Of a stretch of DNA of 64,000 nt, positions 13,010 to 24,352 are shown piece after piece. Location of the stretch: the NCBI GenBank assembly GCA_024741835.1, contig JAENRP010000249.1, positions 1 through 64,000 on the forward strand, written 5' to 3'. Position numbers and translations under genes: made by a program. The stretch comes from Diplocarpon mali. Its lineage: Eukaryota > Ascomycota > Leotiomycetes > Helotiales > Drepanopezizaceae. Position 1 is the stretch's first letter. Each line of letters begins with the position of its first letter. A model generated the notes under the pieces. The model saw nothing but the letters and a program-made list of their open reading frames with translations, searched no databases and was not told where the DNA came from.

Positions 13010-14358
13010 AGCCATATTTCGACATGACTTTTCGAAGCATGTTAGCTGTCGGAGCAAGGTAGGCCTTCTGCTTTTGATCAGCGCAATTTTCGACTTGATA
13101 GTGGAGTTCCTTGTACATGGTGTATCTCAAAAAGCACAACACTCGGAGTTGGCGATCAAGGCAGGCTGCTGGTAGATGGCGTTTTAACAGCTGCAGGTAG
13201 AGATTCTTTTATTTGTTGAACACGTTCAGCGATTTCTGATTTCAATTTCAGATCTTTGCTTTCAGGAGACTGTTCCCTCTGCTTTGCCTTTTTTTCTTTT
13301 TTTCTTTTTTTTTTTTCAATTCCCAGAAGAAAGGAGGCTCTTGACAAGCTTAAGATTTTTACTGTTGTTTTAGATATTCTTTTGTATTGTGTATCATGGA
13401 CTGGTCTGGCTTGGCTTGATTTAGGGTTTAGGCTGGGCTGGCGTGAGGGGGCGAATGGAATGCACAGCAGGGCACAGATGGCCATGTATTTATGATAGAG
13501 GATGAGGGACCACTCTTGTGCCTCTGGGGTCGTGAAATAGTTGCTGGATGCTTAATTCTCGTGGTGGAGCTTGATATCAATGCCACGGAGAGGGGAGATG
13601 TGTCTGCTTTTCTTTATTCTCGTTGAACTGGATGCCTAGGTGGTGAGTGGCGTATGAGGCTGGAAGGAAGTTGAAAGGGAGAGAGCACATAGGCAAGATA
13701 GTATTCCCGGGAGCAGATGAAGAAAAGCCAGTGCAATGGAATGACGCTGTTGTAGGAAATCATTCTCCTGTATCTGCGTATCGCTTGTGACTTTGTTTCT
13801 TGTGACACTGGTAGACTGCGAACCACCCTGTCATCTCCGTCCTACCTTGGCAGTGTTGTCTCTTGCTATCAAGCAGGAACTTTCTTTTTGTTCTAGATTT
13901 CTGTGGATGTTCATCGCCTAGTTTTACACACTGTCCTGGTCAATTCCCCTTTCCACAGTGTACACCGACTATAATCACTCTGATTCTGAACCTCGAACCT
14001 GGCCCCAGCACTGAAAAAAAAAGGGGGGGGAATCGTGCTGGAGAGCCTGATCCAGCTGCGTGACGTATGGGGACGAGTGGTATTGAATGGGATTGAATTT
14101 TTTCTGATATTGATTTTTTCTGATTTTTTGTTCCAGATGGATACGGTAATGTGCTTCTCTTCCCAACGCCACGCCAGATCCAAAATGAAAATAAATAAAC
14201 AAAAGCAATAGAATCGAGATCCCAGCTCGATGTTCCCGTGCCTCTCCCTCTTCTGCCCTCTCCAGTCTACGTGGGAGCAGTAAAGGGTCCTCAAGCTCTG
14301 ACTGTATATACAGTAGGTACCTGCGCTAGTCTGTTGCGCGCTCGCCAACGCGTCCTCC
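13010..14358. other. Intergenic region, RhoGEF 3' side to kynureninase 3' side
   Basis: The two flanking genes converge here. The region has T-rich runs (about 13290-13315) and A- and G-runs (about 14017-14030), as in 3' untranslated and terminator regions. I see no gene, tRNA or repeat family in it. Confidence 0.55.
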
Positions 14359-15977
14359 TTACTTGACGTCGATCCCCTGCCTCCCACCCAACGTCCCCTC
14401 GAGAAGCCGCACGAAGCGCCACACCTCGGCGAACGTGTTGTAGAGCGGAACGGGCGCCACTCGCATGACGTCTGGCCGCCGCTTGTCGACCACCACCCCC
14501 GCGGCCTCCAGGGCCTCGCTCACGGCGTCCAGCTGGCCCGGGGCGAAGAGCAGGCTGAGCTGCGAGCCGTGGGAGGAGGGGGAGAGCGGGGTTATGATCG
14601 AGAAGCCGGTTTGCGGCTGGTCGGGGGAGAGATGAGGGCGGTAGTGTGGGCTGAGCTGCAGGAGGTGAGAGAGGTAGCCCGTCAGGAGGAGGGATTTGGT
14701 GCGGATGCTGGCCATGTTGGTCTTGGTGAAGATGGAGACACTGCCGAGGAGGGAGGCGAGGGAGAGGGTGCAGCTGGTGGACACCTGGTAGCCAGCCGCG
14801 CCGGGCGTTGGGCGGAATTCTTGGTGAGGAGGTTAGCGGGCTTGGATCATTTTGTTGTTTTCTTGAGGATTGAATTGGGATTGTAAGTGGAGAGGGCCCG
14901 ACATACCATTCTTCATATTCATCCTGCCCACCTGGTCACCGCCATACCAGCCCGCCAATCTGTGACGATAGACGGGCCTGCTGTCCTCGCCCACAGTGTA
15001 CTCAACCTTGCCGAAGCGCTCGTGAACGTAGAAGCCACCCACGCCGCCGGGTCCGGAGTTCAGGTACTTGTACGTACACCAGACAGCAAAGTCGACGTTC
15101 CAGTCGTGCAACTGCAGCGGCACGTTACCAACAGCATGTGCGAGGTCCCAGCCAACGACCAGGCCGCGAGATTGCGCGTACGCCGTGATAGTCTGCATGT
15201 CGAAGAACTGGCCCGTGTAGTACTGGATCCCAGGCAGAAGCAGTAGCGCACTAGTCGAGGCATGCTTGTCGATCACGCACAGGATGCTCTCGGTCGTGAC
15301 CTCGTACGTGCCATCTTCGGGCCCGATCATGATCATGTTCTCCTTGGGGTCGAAGCCGTGCTGTTTGATCTGAGACTCGATGGCAAAGTAGTCGCTGGGG
15401 AAGGCCTTCCAGTCCATGATGATCTTGCTCTTGCCCGTCGTGGGCAGGTAGAAGCTCGCCATCAACAGATGTAGGTTGACCGTGAGACTTCCCATGATGC
15501 CGACTTCCTGCGCCGAGGCCCCGACGATGGGCGCAAACTGACGCGAAACGTCTTCCGCGAGCAACTGCCACTGGATCATCGGCGAGTCCTCCAGTGCTCG
15601 GAAGTGTCCGAGCACCCCGACCGTGGCCCAGGTGTCGAGATACGTGCTCAGGTACTCCCGAGTAGCACGCGGCTGTAAACCGAGAGAATTGCCGCAGAAG
15701 TAGATGCTGGGGTCGTCGGATTCTGAGGGGGTCAGCTGTATCATGTGATGTTTACTATATCATGTGATGATTTAATGGGGTCTCTCGAAAGTGGGGGCGA
15801 ACCTGGCTTGACAACTTTCTTGGTCTGGAGGTTTGATTTCGAGGGAATGATGAATTGCTCTCTGAACGAGCGGAGAGGATCTTTCGCATCGAGGGATTGT
15901 GCGTATTGCAGCGTGTTGGCCTCGGCTGGGAAGGATGGCTCGAGGGCTTGCTGTTCTTCCGGCATGATGGAGCCCAT
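14359..15977 (-). CDS. BNA5: Kynureninase (L-kynurenine hydrolase, PLP enzyme)
   Basis: It cleaves kynurenine to anthranilate and alanine, or 3-hydroxykynurenine to 3-hydroxyanthranilate, in the cytosol. Three exons join in frame: 15977-15803, 15722-14907 and 14819-14359, 483 residues, the usual size. Recognisable parts are [14 protein letters not shown] near the N terminus, the PLP-pocket stretch [18 protein letters not shown], the PLP lysine in [12 protein letters not shown], and the late kynureninase region starting [13 protein letters not shown]. The start is the ATG at 15977; another in-frame ATG lies four codons later. Intron 1 uses a GTTCGC donor, weaker than the norm. The gene is head-to-head with indoleamine 2,3-dioxygenase across 590 bp and belongs to the kynurenine locus. 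Whether it prefers kynurenine or 3-hydroxykynurenine cannot be told from sequence by eye. Confidence 0.93.
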
Positions 15978-16567
15978 TCTAGCGAAATTCAATGGATGTA
16001 GAATGATACTGGGAGTAGGGCAAGAAGTTCGGTCAGGGCTGAATAGTGAGTTGGGATAGAGAGTTGGATGAGGGTGAAGATGCTCATAATGCGTCTGTCC
16101 CGATTCACTCTCACTTTTGTACCCCGTCGCCCGGCAGCTGTCGTTATGTCATGACGAAATCGCCCAGTGTCGGCTCAACATGCGTGTTAGTATTGCCCGA
16201 TAGCATTTGTGTACCCACGGATCTATCCGTGTTCCTCTCGCAGGGTTCCGTTCCCGCTCCCGCTCCCGTTCCCGCTCCCGCCTCCGCTTCCGTGTCGCAA
16301 GTGTCCGACCGCCAAACACGAGACGTGCAGACCCCGAAAGAAGTCTTGGATATCGATCAGGTCACGAGCTTGAATCATGGCGCCCGTGTACTGCCGGAGC
16401 AGTGTCGTTCCTCGTGGTGGGTGATGGTAATTCCCGAAGTCCCTGTTATTTAGAGCTGGCTGTGCTACTTCGGATACTTCTCCCTACTGTAAGTCGCAAG
16501 ACATCGATAACCCTCTCAGGTCACGCGTCAGAATCATCTTCCCAACTGCTCTTTCAATCTCTTCATC
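15978..16567. promoter_or_regulatory. Shared divergent promoter of kynureninase and IDO
   Basis: A 590-bp space separates the two start codons, so both promoters must lie here. It holds a CCCGCT/CCCGTT short tandem run at about 16253-16290. Zinc-cluster proteins often bind CGG-type half sites, and several occur, but I cannot name a specific operator. A common control region would allow the first and third steps from tryptophan to anthranilate to be induced together (inference). Confidence 0.5.
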
Positions 16568-17928
16568 ATGTTGGGTCCGTTGAACATCAGTTTGGCCCAG
16601 TTCGGCTTATCCACGAGAAATGGTTTCTTACCCGACCAACCGCCTCTGAAGCGCTTGAGTAGCCCGTATTACGAGAGCTGGGAAGTCTTGCTCTCACAAC
16701 TTCCATCGCTCATAAAAAACGCTTCAGCAAGATGTAGAATAGATCAATTAGCTGTACTGTCGGCCTCACATCTCATCTCTGAGAGAGAGTGGCAAAGAGC
16801 TTACCTCATCCTATCTTTCTTCACACATGCATATATCTGGGAAGCTGGTGGACCATCACAGGTACACACCATACCTCTCACATACCAGCTCACCTCTAAC
16901 GTAGCCAGCGTCTCCCGCCTTCGGTATCAGTACCATTCCTGGACATTGCCTCACAGCTCGGCCTGCCACCAACCGCGACGTACGCAGCGCTCAACCTCTG
17001 GAACTTCGAATCGATATCCGGCAAAAACGACTTCACCAAGCTGGACGATCTCCGCTCGTTACACACCTTCACCGGGACCAAAGACGAAGAATGGTTCTAC
17101 CTCATCTCCGTAGCCATCGAAGCCTACGGTGCTAAAACAATCCCTGCAATTATGAAAGCGGTGGATGCCGTCCGCGCGAATGATTCCGCCGTGGTGGCAG
17201 CTGCCCTGGTCAACTTCTCGCTCAACATACGAGAGATTGGAAACATCTTGGAGCGGATGGACGAGCACTGCTCGCCCAAGGTCTTTTATGATGATATCAG
17301 ACCGTTTTTGGCAGGGACTAAGAACATGGAGCTTGCTGGTCTCCCTCGAGGAGTCTTCTATGAGGAGGGAGAAGGCAGGGGGGAGTGGAGACAGTATAGC
17401 GGGGGAAGCAATGCGCAGAGTTCGCTCATCCAATTCTTCGACATTGTGCTCGGTGTAGAGCATACCCTAACCAAGGGCTCCAAAGCTCGAAATAGCTTTC
17501 TACAGGTAATATTTTCCCATGGCGAATCAGGAAAAAGAAAAAGAAAAAAAAAGAAAAACACTAACAATTTAAAGGATATGAGGAACTACATGCCAGGCTC
17601 GCACCGCGACTTCCTCAAGAAGATGGAGTCGGTAGTCAATATCCGAGAGTACGCCGAGAGCACGTCCATCGCCGAAGTAGCCGAGGCGTACAACCTCGCC
17701 GTCAAGGAACTCGAGCTGTTTCGAGGCGTACACATCCAGGTCGTGTCGCGGTTCATTGTCATCCCGTCGCGCCAGAAGAGTCCAAACACGCACCCCGGGC
17801 TCAACCTTGCTGTCGCCTCGTCGAACTCCGAGTCCAAGGAGCTGCATGGCACGGGTGGTACCCAGCTGCTCCCGTTCTTGAAACAGAGTCGCGATGAGAC
17901 GAAGGAGGCGACCTTGACGATTGCGTGA
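16568..17928 (+). CDS. BNA2: Indoleamine 2,3-dioxygenase (heme)
   Basis: This heme dioxygenase opens the indole ring of tryptophan to N-formylkynurenine, the first step of the kynurenine pathway. Exons 16568-16861, 16909-17505 and 17575-17928 give 414 residues. Seen: EREWQRAYLILSFFTHAYIW, the GGPSQRLPPSVSVPFLDIA junction across intron 1, the GGSNAQSS active-site loop, MRNYMPGSHRDFL just after intron 2, and the proximal heme histidine in FRGVHIQVVSRFI. These match the fungal and animal IDO family. Intron 2 contains an A-rich run. The gene is divergent from kynureninase and convergent with kynurenine formamidase, so three consecutive pathway enzymes are neighbours. Fungi often carry several IDO paralogues, and this may be a catabolic copy and not the NAD-biosynthetic one (inference). 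Confidence 0.94.
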
Positions 17929-18138
17929 TAAGGGTTGCGTGGGGTAGTCGCAAAAACGCATCTTTGGATTGTGGGATGGAGTTTGTGGTTAGAACATAGG
18001 ACACTTGTCGGCTGGAAGACAGGCTTTAGATCTCAAGTAGAACGCGTATATGAGTCTGAAGACACTTCCCGACCCGATTAATTTGGCATGAATGAGAGCG
18101 GAAATATAATGAAAATGGCAAGCGGGAAATGAAAGTCA

Positions 18139-19159
18139 TCAGTCCCTTCCATCTCTCAGTGCAGCGTCCCCAGTAGCTCTATCACATGCCTCCCAAAACT
18201 TCAATGTCTCGGCGACGACACGAGCCATTCCAACACCCTTCTGCCAGATAGCATCATGTGGGATATCGAGAAAGTCTCTCAGCACCAGAACTCTGGCCTT
18301 TTGACTCAGAGTGGCCAGTTTCGATCCCATGCAATCAATCTGGCCATTATCAATCAAAACATCGTTGCTCGAGCTCGCCAAAACAACAGTGCGTGCTTCC
18401 GGCCACGCCTCGACCAGATCCAAGTTCGCCGGTGAAGCGCTGTCCCACGCTTTCTCGTCGTCGCCGAAAGCACCGGCGATGAATTCCTGGTAGACGGGGT
18501 GGCTATGGCTATCCCGGAGCAAGCGAAGATCATAGATCCCCGCGACACCGACGATGATCTCGGGGTTTTGGAACGGGATTGCTTCTGGTAAGGACATGCT
18601 CCCCCTCGCCAGGCTCTGCAAGGCGATAGTGGCTCCGCACGAGTGACCGACGAGGAGGTATCTACTCCCGAATGCGTATCTCGCCTGCAGGAAAGAGATG
18701 GAGGCGACTACGTCTTGCAGATGGTCGGGGTTCTGGGCATCGCGGCGTTCGGTGCTGGGTGTTGCTGGGTCTTGGGGGTGGTCTGGATGGGCCGAGAGGC
18801 GGTAGGAGATGGATGCGATGCCCGTGACGTGCTGGTTCATCAGCTCGCGTTGCCAGGCGGTGGAGTAGAGCGCACGGATCGTGGGGTAGAACGATTTATC
18901 AGTGATGGAGGGATCGCGCCATGCTCCTCCGTGGATGTAGCTGTTGATGTTGTCAGATATGGCGGTTGGAGAGAGAATGCGAAGATGAGGTTACGTGCAT
19001 GATGAATAAGCCTTTTCCTTCTTTCCTTTCTTGGAATGCCTCTGCGTCCTCTCCAAAGTGGTGGTAGACGGTCAGCCTTTGCAGCTCGTGGTCCCCATAG
19101 CTGAAATCTTCTTGGACGATGACCTTGTCGATGTCTACCGGCTCTTCAACGAGAGTCAT
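18139..19159 (-). CDS. BNA7: Kynurenine formamidase (arylformamidase, alpha/beta hydrolase)
   Basis: It hydrolyses N-formylkynurenine to kynurenine and formate, the second pathway step. The fold is shown by the oxyanion-hole motif YIHGGAWRDP, the nucleophile elbow GHSCGAT, a late Asp in NDVLIDNGQ and a late His in IPHDAIW. The N-terminal exon reads FSYGDHELQRLTVYHH, typical of fungal enzymes. The only GT donor available (18994) leaves the second exon out of frame. A GC donor at 18998-18997 with the acceptor ending at 18941 restores frame and gives ...LFIIYIHGGAW, the conserved sequence, so exons 19159-18999 and 18940-18139 (320 residues) are proposed. It is head-to-head with the FAD monooxygenase across 814 bp and convergent with IDO. 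A base error in the assembly could explain the frame instead. Confidence 0.88.
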
Positions 19160-19973
19160 CTTGCCACCACGTGATATTGCGTTCGGTTGAACTCAATGCA
19201 GTCTTGTCATAAGCTAACGCCTGTAATCGTGGAGCCCCGGACAGACGCGTATAGGATTCTCTGCTTCACGCGGATAAGAGATTCGATTACTGACTGAGAT
19301 CCTGTTGACTTGGGTGCTGGCCAGCACGGAATTGACACGCGAGGCTAGGGTCAGGTGATCAGACAAGCGTGGGGAGTTCCTGTCCAGACCTACCCTCGAC
19401 CCAAGTTTGTGAGCAACAACTCGTCTCTGCGTGAAGGCCTCTGATCCAGTCGTCGTTTTTTCTTGCTATCGGCATTTCCGTCTGATATGGATCTGATATG
19501 GATCAGTCACTAGGCCGAAAAAAAGCGCCGATCGCCTCATCGCCTCATCGAATACCGGTTGTAGGTATGCAGGTGGCAGGTGGCAGGTGGCTGATTCGCG
19601 AATTCTTACCCCGAGACGTCTGTCCCGGCCCCAGCATACGTACATTACTCGTACCTCCTAGCTGACGTTGAGATAGGGTCTGCCCTTTACCGCGCCAATC
19701 TTCCAATATCCGCTCCAGATAGACGGATGCGGGAACGGATTCGAGGGCGAGGACGAAGACGAGGACGAGGAAATACTGTGCCCTCCAATTCCGAGTCTAC
19801 CCTATCTCTGGCTATGTCATTTGCCGGCCGCAGGTAGGGTTGTCAAGATGGGATGGCTGCAACTATGGCTTTGTATCTCTCTTTTAAGTGTCTACATAGT
19901 ACTCCTTACTTTGCAATCTTCAGTCACCCCAGCTTGAACCATTCACCTTAGTACCTTCTCTTCTGCTTCGTAC
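19160..19973. promoter_or_regulatory. Divergent promoter region, formamidase / FAD monooxygenase
   Basis: The two genes are transcribed apart from this 814-bp region. It contains a direct repeat of CTGATATGGAT near 19480-19505, a threefold AGGTGGC run near 19569-19592 and a (GACGAG)-type run near 19750-19770. GATAAG occurs near 19273, a possible GATA-factor site if nitrogen control applies. None of these is proven to be an operator. Confidence 0.45.
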
Positions 19974-21373
19974 ATGCTCGCAATGGGATCTATTAGTAAC
20001 AAATGGAGGGAGCTTGACATTGCTGTCATTGGAGGAGGAATTGGTGTGTCTACTGTCTCCTCGGTTAGTTACATGTAGCTAATTCCTCCAGGCGGTCTTG
20101 CAACAGCGACCTCACTACGACAAGCCGGACATAGAGTCACAATCTATGAGCGAGCGGATTACGCTGGGGAAGTTGGTGCTTCTATCAGTTGTGCGGCAAA
20201 TGGCACACGGTTCCTGGAAAAATGGGGTGTTGATATTCCCATTGGACGGCCTGTGATTCTGCAGAAGTTGATCTCCAGAGACTGGGCGACCGGAGAGCCG
20301 ACGAACATCTACGATCTGGCAGACTACAAGGAGAGATGGGGATCTGTAAGTGCCACAGATCGACTTGAGAGGCTCGCTAACCAGTTGAGGTCTACAACAT
20401 GTTTCACCGAGTCGATATGCATGCAATGCTTATGGATTCAGCCACGGCAGCAAAGCACCCTGGTGTCCCAGCCGTTCTAAAAGTCAACCACAAGGCCCTC
20501 GGAATTGGCCATGAAGCTGGTACTATCACATTCGAGAATGGTGTCCAAGCCAAGCACGATCTGGTTATTGGAGCCGACGGGATCGGATCGCAAGTTCGAC
20601 GTACCATTGGCGTTTTCCCAGACCGAAAACAATCGACATCGCATTGCTACCACTGCATTATCGCTACGGAAGACGTGAAGAAGTTGGGCCTGCACGACTT
20701 TACCCCCAACGAAGCCATTGAGTACTGGGGCGGGCAAGACATTTATAAGATTGTGTTCTCGCCGTGCCGCGAAGGAGAGCTGCACTCCTTCTACTGCTTC
20801 TTCCCAGCGCATATGGCGAGAAATCCAGGCGAGGGGTGGAACCACAGCATTCCAGTCGAGGAGCTCCTCCAGCCCTTCGAAAGCCTGGATCCCGATCTCC
20901 TCGCCCTCTTCAAGAACTCTACCGATATCAAGCCGTGGCGGCTATTCGTCCACCAACCCTACCCTCACTGGCAAAAAGGTCGAACCTGTATTCTGGGAGA
21001 CGCCGCCCATCCAATGATGCCGGATCAAAGCCAAGGCGCATGCATGGCCATCGAAGATGCCGGTGCACTCGGCATAATCTTCAGCGACAAGTTCTCGTTC
21101 ACGTGCTCGGCGGAGGAGATTAAAAAGGGTCTCCAGCTCTACGAGCAGGTCCGGAAGCCCAGAGCGACCCGTGTACAAGCGGCCAGTGCGAGAGCGAGAG
21201 AGAACATCACAGAGCGCATCGGATTCTCGAGTAACACCTCGAATCCGTTGTACAAGGTGGCGGATGAGTCGGCGAAGCTGACTATCGAGGAGATGAACGA
21301 ATATGATATGTATGCTGACATCGAGCAGAAGGTTGGCGGGTCTGAGAGAAGCGTTTTCCAAGCGCGTTTGTAA
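19974..21373 (+). CDS. FAD-dependent aromatic monooxygenase, salicylate-hydroxylase-like
   Basis: This is a group A flavin monooxygenase, expected to hydroxylate an aromatic ring with NAD(P)H and O2 in the cytosol. Exons 19974-20043, 20092-20345 and 20390-21373 give 435 residues; the introns are only 48 and 44 nt. The N terminus has the Rossmann motif IGGGIGGLATATSLRQAG with YER ending strand 2. The middle has DLVIGADGIGSQVR, the DG motif, and the C-terminal half has GRTCILGDAAHPMMPDQSQG, the GD motif. I see no C-terminal membrane anchor of the sort in kynurenine 3-monooxygenase. Its position between formamidase and the zinc-cluster gene suggests a substrate derived from kynurenine, with anthranilate or salicylate the natural guess. 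That is inference; the true substrate is unknown. A second ATG at 19983 is an alternative start. Confidence 0.88.
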
Positions 21374-21731
21374 GCGGTATTCTATTCAACGTCGTTGTAT
21401 TATCCTTTCATGAAAACCTTTGAAATAATGGCGGTGTTCCTCTGCCTACCGTTTACTGTCTGCTGTTACCTCTCCCGCTGCCAACAATCTCAGGGTCATT
21501 CATCCTTGAATCCCGATGTTGTTCCGTGCACGGCGTAGCCCGCCTCTTAAGCGCACGAACCCGCTCCCGTCCCGTCCCGTTCCGTCCCTTTCCACCGAAG
21601 AAACCCCGCAATCCCCTGGACGACCCCCCTCCCAAATCACATATCCATACCATATACCACCCCAGTTTCAGCCAAAATAATACCTTATAGCATATAGTGA
21701 CTCGGAGAAAATTTATTCTCCGCACCCCGTA

Positions 21732-24352
21732 ATGTCATCCGAACGTCCAGCGAAGCGCATACGGCAAGCCTGTGAACCATGTCGGTAAGCCTCCCTTACC
21801 CTGGATCCGCGTCACGAGGGGCCTCGCTCCCTCGGAGGGCTACCTCGGGCATAGCTAACGTGCGGACGGCCACGTAGACGCAAGAAATCGAGGTGCCCGG
21901 GCGAGAAGCCGGTGTGTTCGCACTGTGCCCGCTTACAGCAGAGTTGCGGCTACGCGGATGCAGGCGATAATGAGCATGAGCATGATCAGGAGAAGGGGCT
22001 GGAGCTGGAGCCCAATGTGAATGTGAATCTGAATCGGAATGCCAATCCGGATCTCAATCCGGACCTTCCAACATGGCCGCAGAGAGGGTTGAGTGAGGCG
22101 GTGGGGATGGGGGCGGTAGAGGGGAGATTGGTACGTACCGTGCTGTGCTGTGCTCGCTTGAGGTCTGGAGGGGGGTGGATGCAAATACACCTTATGTGTG
22201 TGTGTGTTTTTTCTGGAGCAGTAGTAGTACTCGCACTCGTGAGATGTAAAAGCTGGCGCTTAAGTGGAGCCGTGATCCGGAAGTCCTGAATCGTTCCTGT
22301 CTTACTACGGAACTTTGATGTCAAAACGTGCGTTCCTTCGGCTGACAGAGTCACAGGAAGACCGACTGCATTATCTGGAATCTCAACTCGCAGATGTCTT
22401 GGTGAACCAAGCGACGTTGATGAGGAGCGTCTCTCACCAGGTCTTCGAGTCGACTAGCAGCGCCTCAAACCAGGTCGTCGAGCCCCCAAAAGCTGTTCGT
22501 CATGTCCAGCCCAGCCTCGGTCAGCTATCCGACTCGTAGGTTCCCCCTCTCGCTCGAAATCCGGTCTAACATTTTACAGCTCTCTACCTTCTTGGGAGGT
22601 TATCCTCGGGGCGGCGCAAACCTATCTCAATTATTGCGACTGCCAGCCTCTTCCGTTGTTTCAACGCTCAAATTTCCTGCTCACGCTGAAGGATCGCCAG
22701 CCTGAAGTTGTCTACTCGATCCTGGCGCTTGCGTCGCGCTTTATAAGCAACAACGTTCCTTGCAATGATCAGGCAAGACTCATCAGTGGGTACGTTGAGG
22801 CTGCCAGGACGATTAATTCGAAGAAACTGTTTGAAGGGGCCGTGGACTTGTCTACTATCCAGTCGATGTGTCTCCTAACACTGGTTGACTTCACAGGTAT
22901 GCACCCACCAAGTCTGATGTCGACTGCCGGCTGACATCCTCAGATGGCCATACGAGGCGTGCAAGTATCCACAGCAGCCAAGCCATGAGCCTGGCACAAA
23001 ATGCCGGCCTGGCATCAGAATCCCCTCACGCCCTCCCGGAACAAGAGAGGGAAGAACGAAGGAGGTGCTTCTGGAGTCTCTTCCTCCTCAAGCGGCTTCA
23101 CGGGGCCGACTTTATGATTCTCGATTTCTCCGCAGAGGACAACTTTCCATGGTACCCTGAGAGTGCGAGCGAGCCCTCGCCAGCTGGACGGCGATTAAGC
23201 CCAGCCCAGGACGGCGGACAGGGGTCAGACAAGGGCATAGTGGCATACGCCATTCAGCTGAGCGAAGTCTGGTTCAAGATCACCAGGTACGCGCGCCGCC
23301 GCGGGAAGCCCAGCTGTCTCCCACCTTGGTCCTCGCAATCCGAGTATGCCACGATCCTCGCCCACCAAATGGATTTCGAGACTCGGATGCCTTTCGTGCA
23401 CCGTTTTGAGCCGGCGAAGTTCTCCCAGCGATCCGTAGAGCACCTGAACTCGAACCGGGACTACTGGGGACCTTGGCTCTTCATCCAGTTTCTTTACCAC
23501 ACCAATCTATGTCTCCTCAACCATCCTCTGCTGATATCGCTTCGGCTCCGGGACTTCAAGTGTGTGATTCCGGAGATTTTCCTGCAGCATAGCTCGGATC
23601 TCATTTCTTCTCATGCCTCTTGGATCCTCAACTTGATGGAGATGTTGGAAGCCAAGCCGTTCAAGGTCACGGATCCCTTCCTGGGTCACTGTGTGGCAAT
23701 CATTGCGACGATATACTTGCAGGAGAGCTTCTCGGAGGATGCGGAAACGCGGAGAGAGAAGCAGGACAGCTTTGAGAGGTGCCTGAAATTCATCCGTGGC
23801 TTTGGCGATCAGTGGCCGCATCTTGGGCGTATCGTAAGTCCTCGTAAATGGCGTGGAGAGTATGCGCTGATGAGCCAGGCAAACAAACTGCAAAGGCTGG
23901 CCGAGACGGTGTCATCAACCTACGTGGCCAGCGAGGAGCCCACGCGGCAAAACCGAAAGCTCCTGATAGACCTGGGTCAATTCTTCGAGGTCCTGGAATA
24001 CTCGTGCTCAAGCGAGCTACCGGGATCCGCCCGGCAGCTCTTCGGCCCGTCGCTGCACTCCAGCTTCGGCGGATCCAGGAGAACCGAGATGGCGCAGACG
24101 TCGGTCCTCCCCCAGCCAACGCGAGTCGAGCGGCAGGAATTCGGGAAAACCCCGACGCCGAACACGGCGCACGCCACCGGCCCGCTCGAGCATCCGAGCC
24201 TGCTGTCAAGCGGGCCGGGCTCCGCCGTGACGGCGCCACCGGTCTACTCGGACGACGAGTTGGCTGTGCTGGCCGAAAGCTTCTTCCACCAGAGGCACGA
24301 GTTTGACGGCAGCGCCAACTGGTGGCAGTCCATGAGTATGGACGCCATCTGA
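21732..24352 (+). CDS. Zn2Cys6 transcription factor with fungal-specific regulatory domain
   Basis: This is a zinc binuclear-cluster regulator, probably local to the kynurenine locus. Exons 21732-21784, 21878-22130, 22351-22535, 22580-22896 and 22944-24352 join in frame. The DNA-binding domain has six cysteines in the pattern C-x2-C-x6-C-x5-C-x2-C-x6-C (CEPCRRKKSRCPGEKPVC and on), interrupted by intron 1 after the second cysteine. A predicted coiled-coil follows (SQEDRLHYLESQLADVL), then the fungal_trans middle homology region beginning LPSWEVILGAAQTYLNYC. A further 45-nt intron is likely at 23834-23878 because it is flanked by GTAAGT and CAG and its removal joins PHLGRI to ANKLQRLAE. Its length is a multiple of three, so the frame stays open either way (about 723 or 738 residues). 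The acidic/Asn-rich linker after the zinc cluster is low-complexity. Target genes are inferred only from position. Confidence 0.88.
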
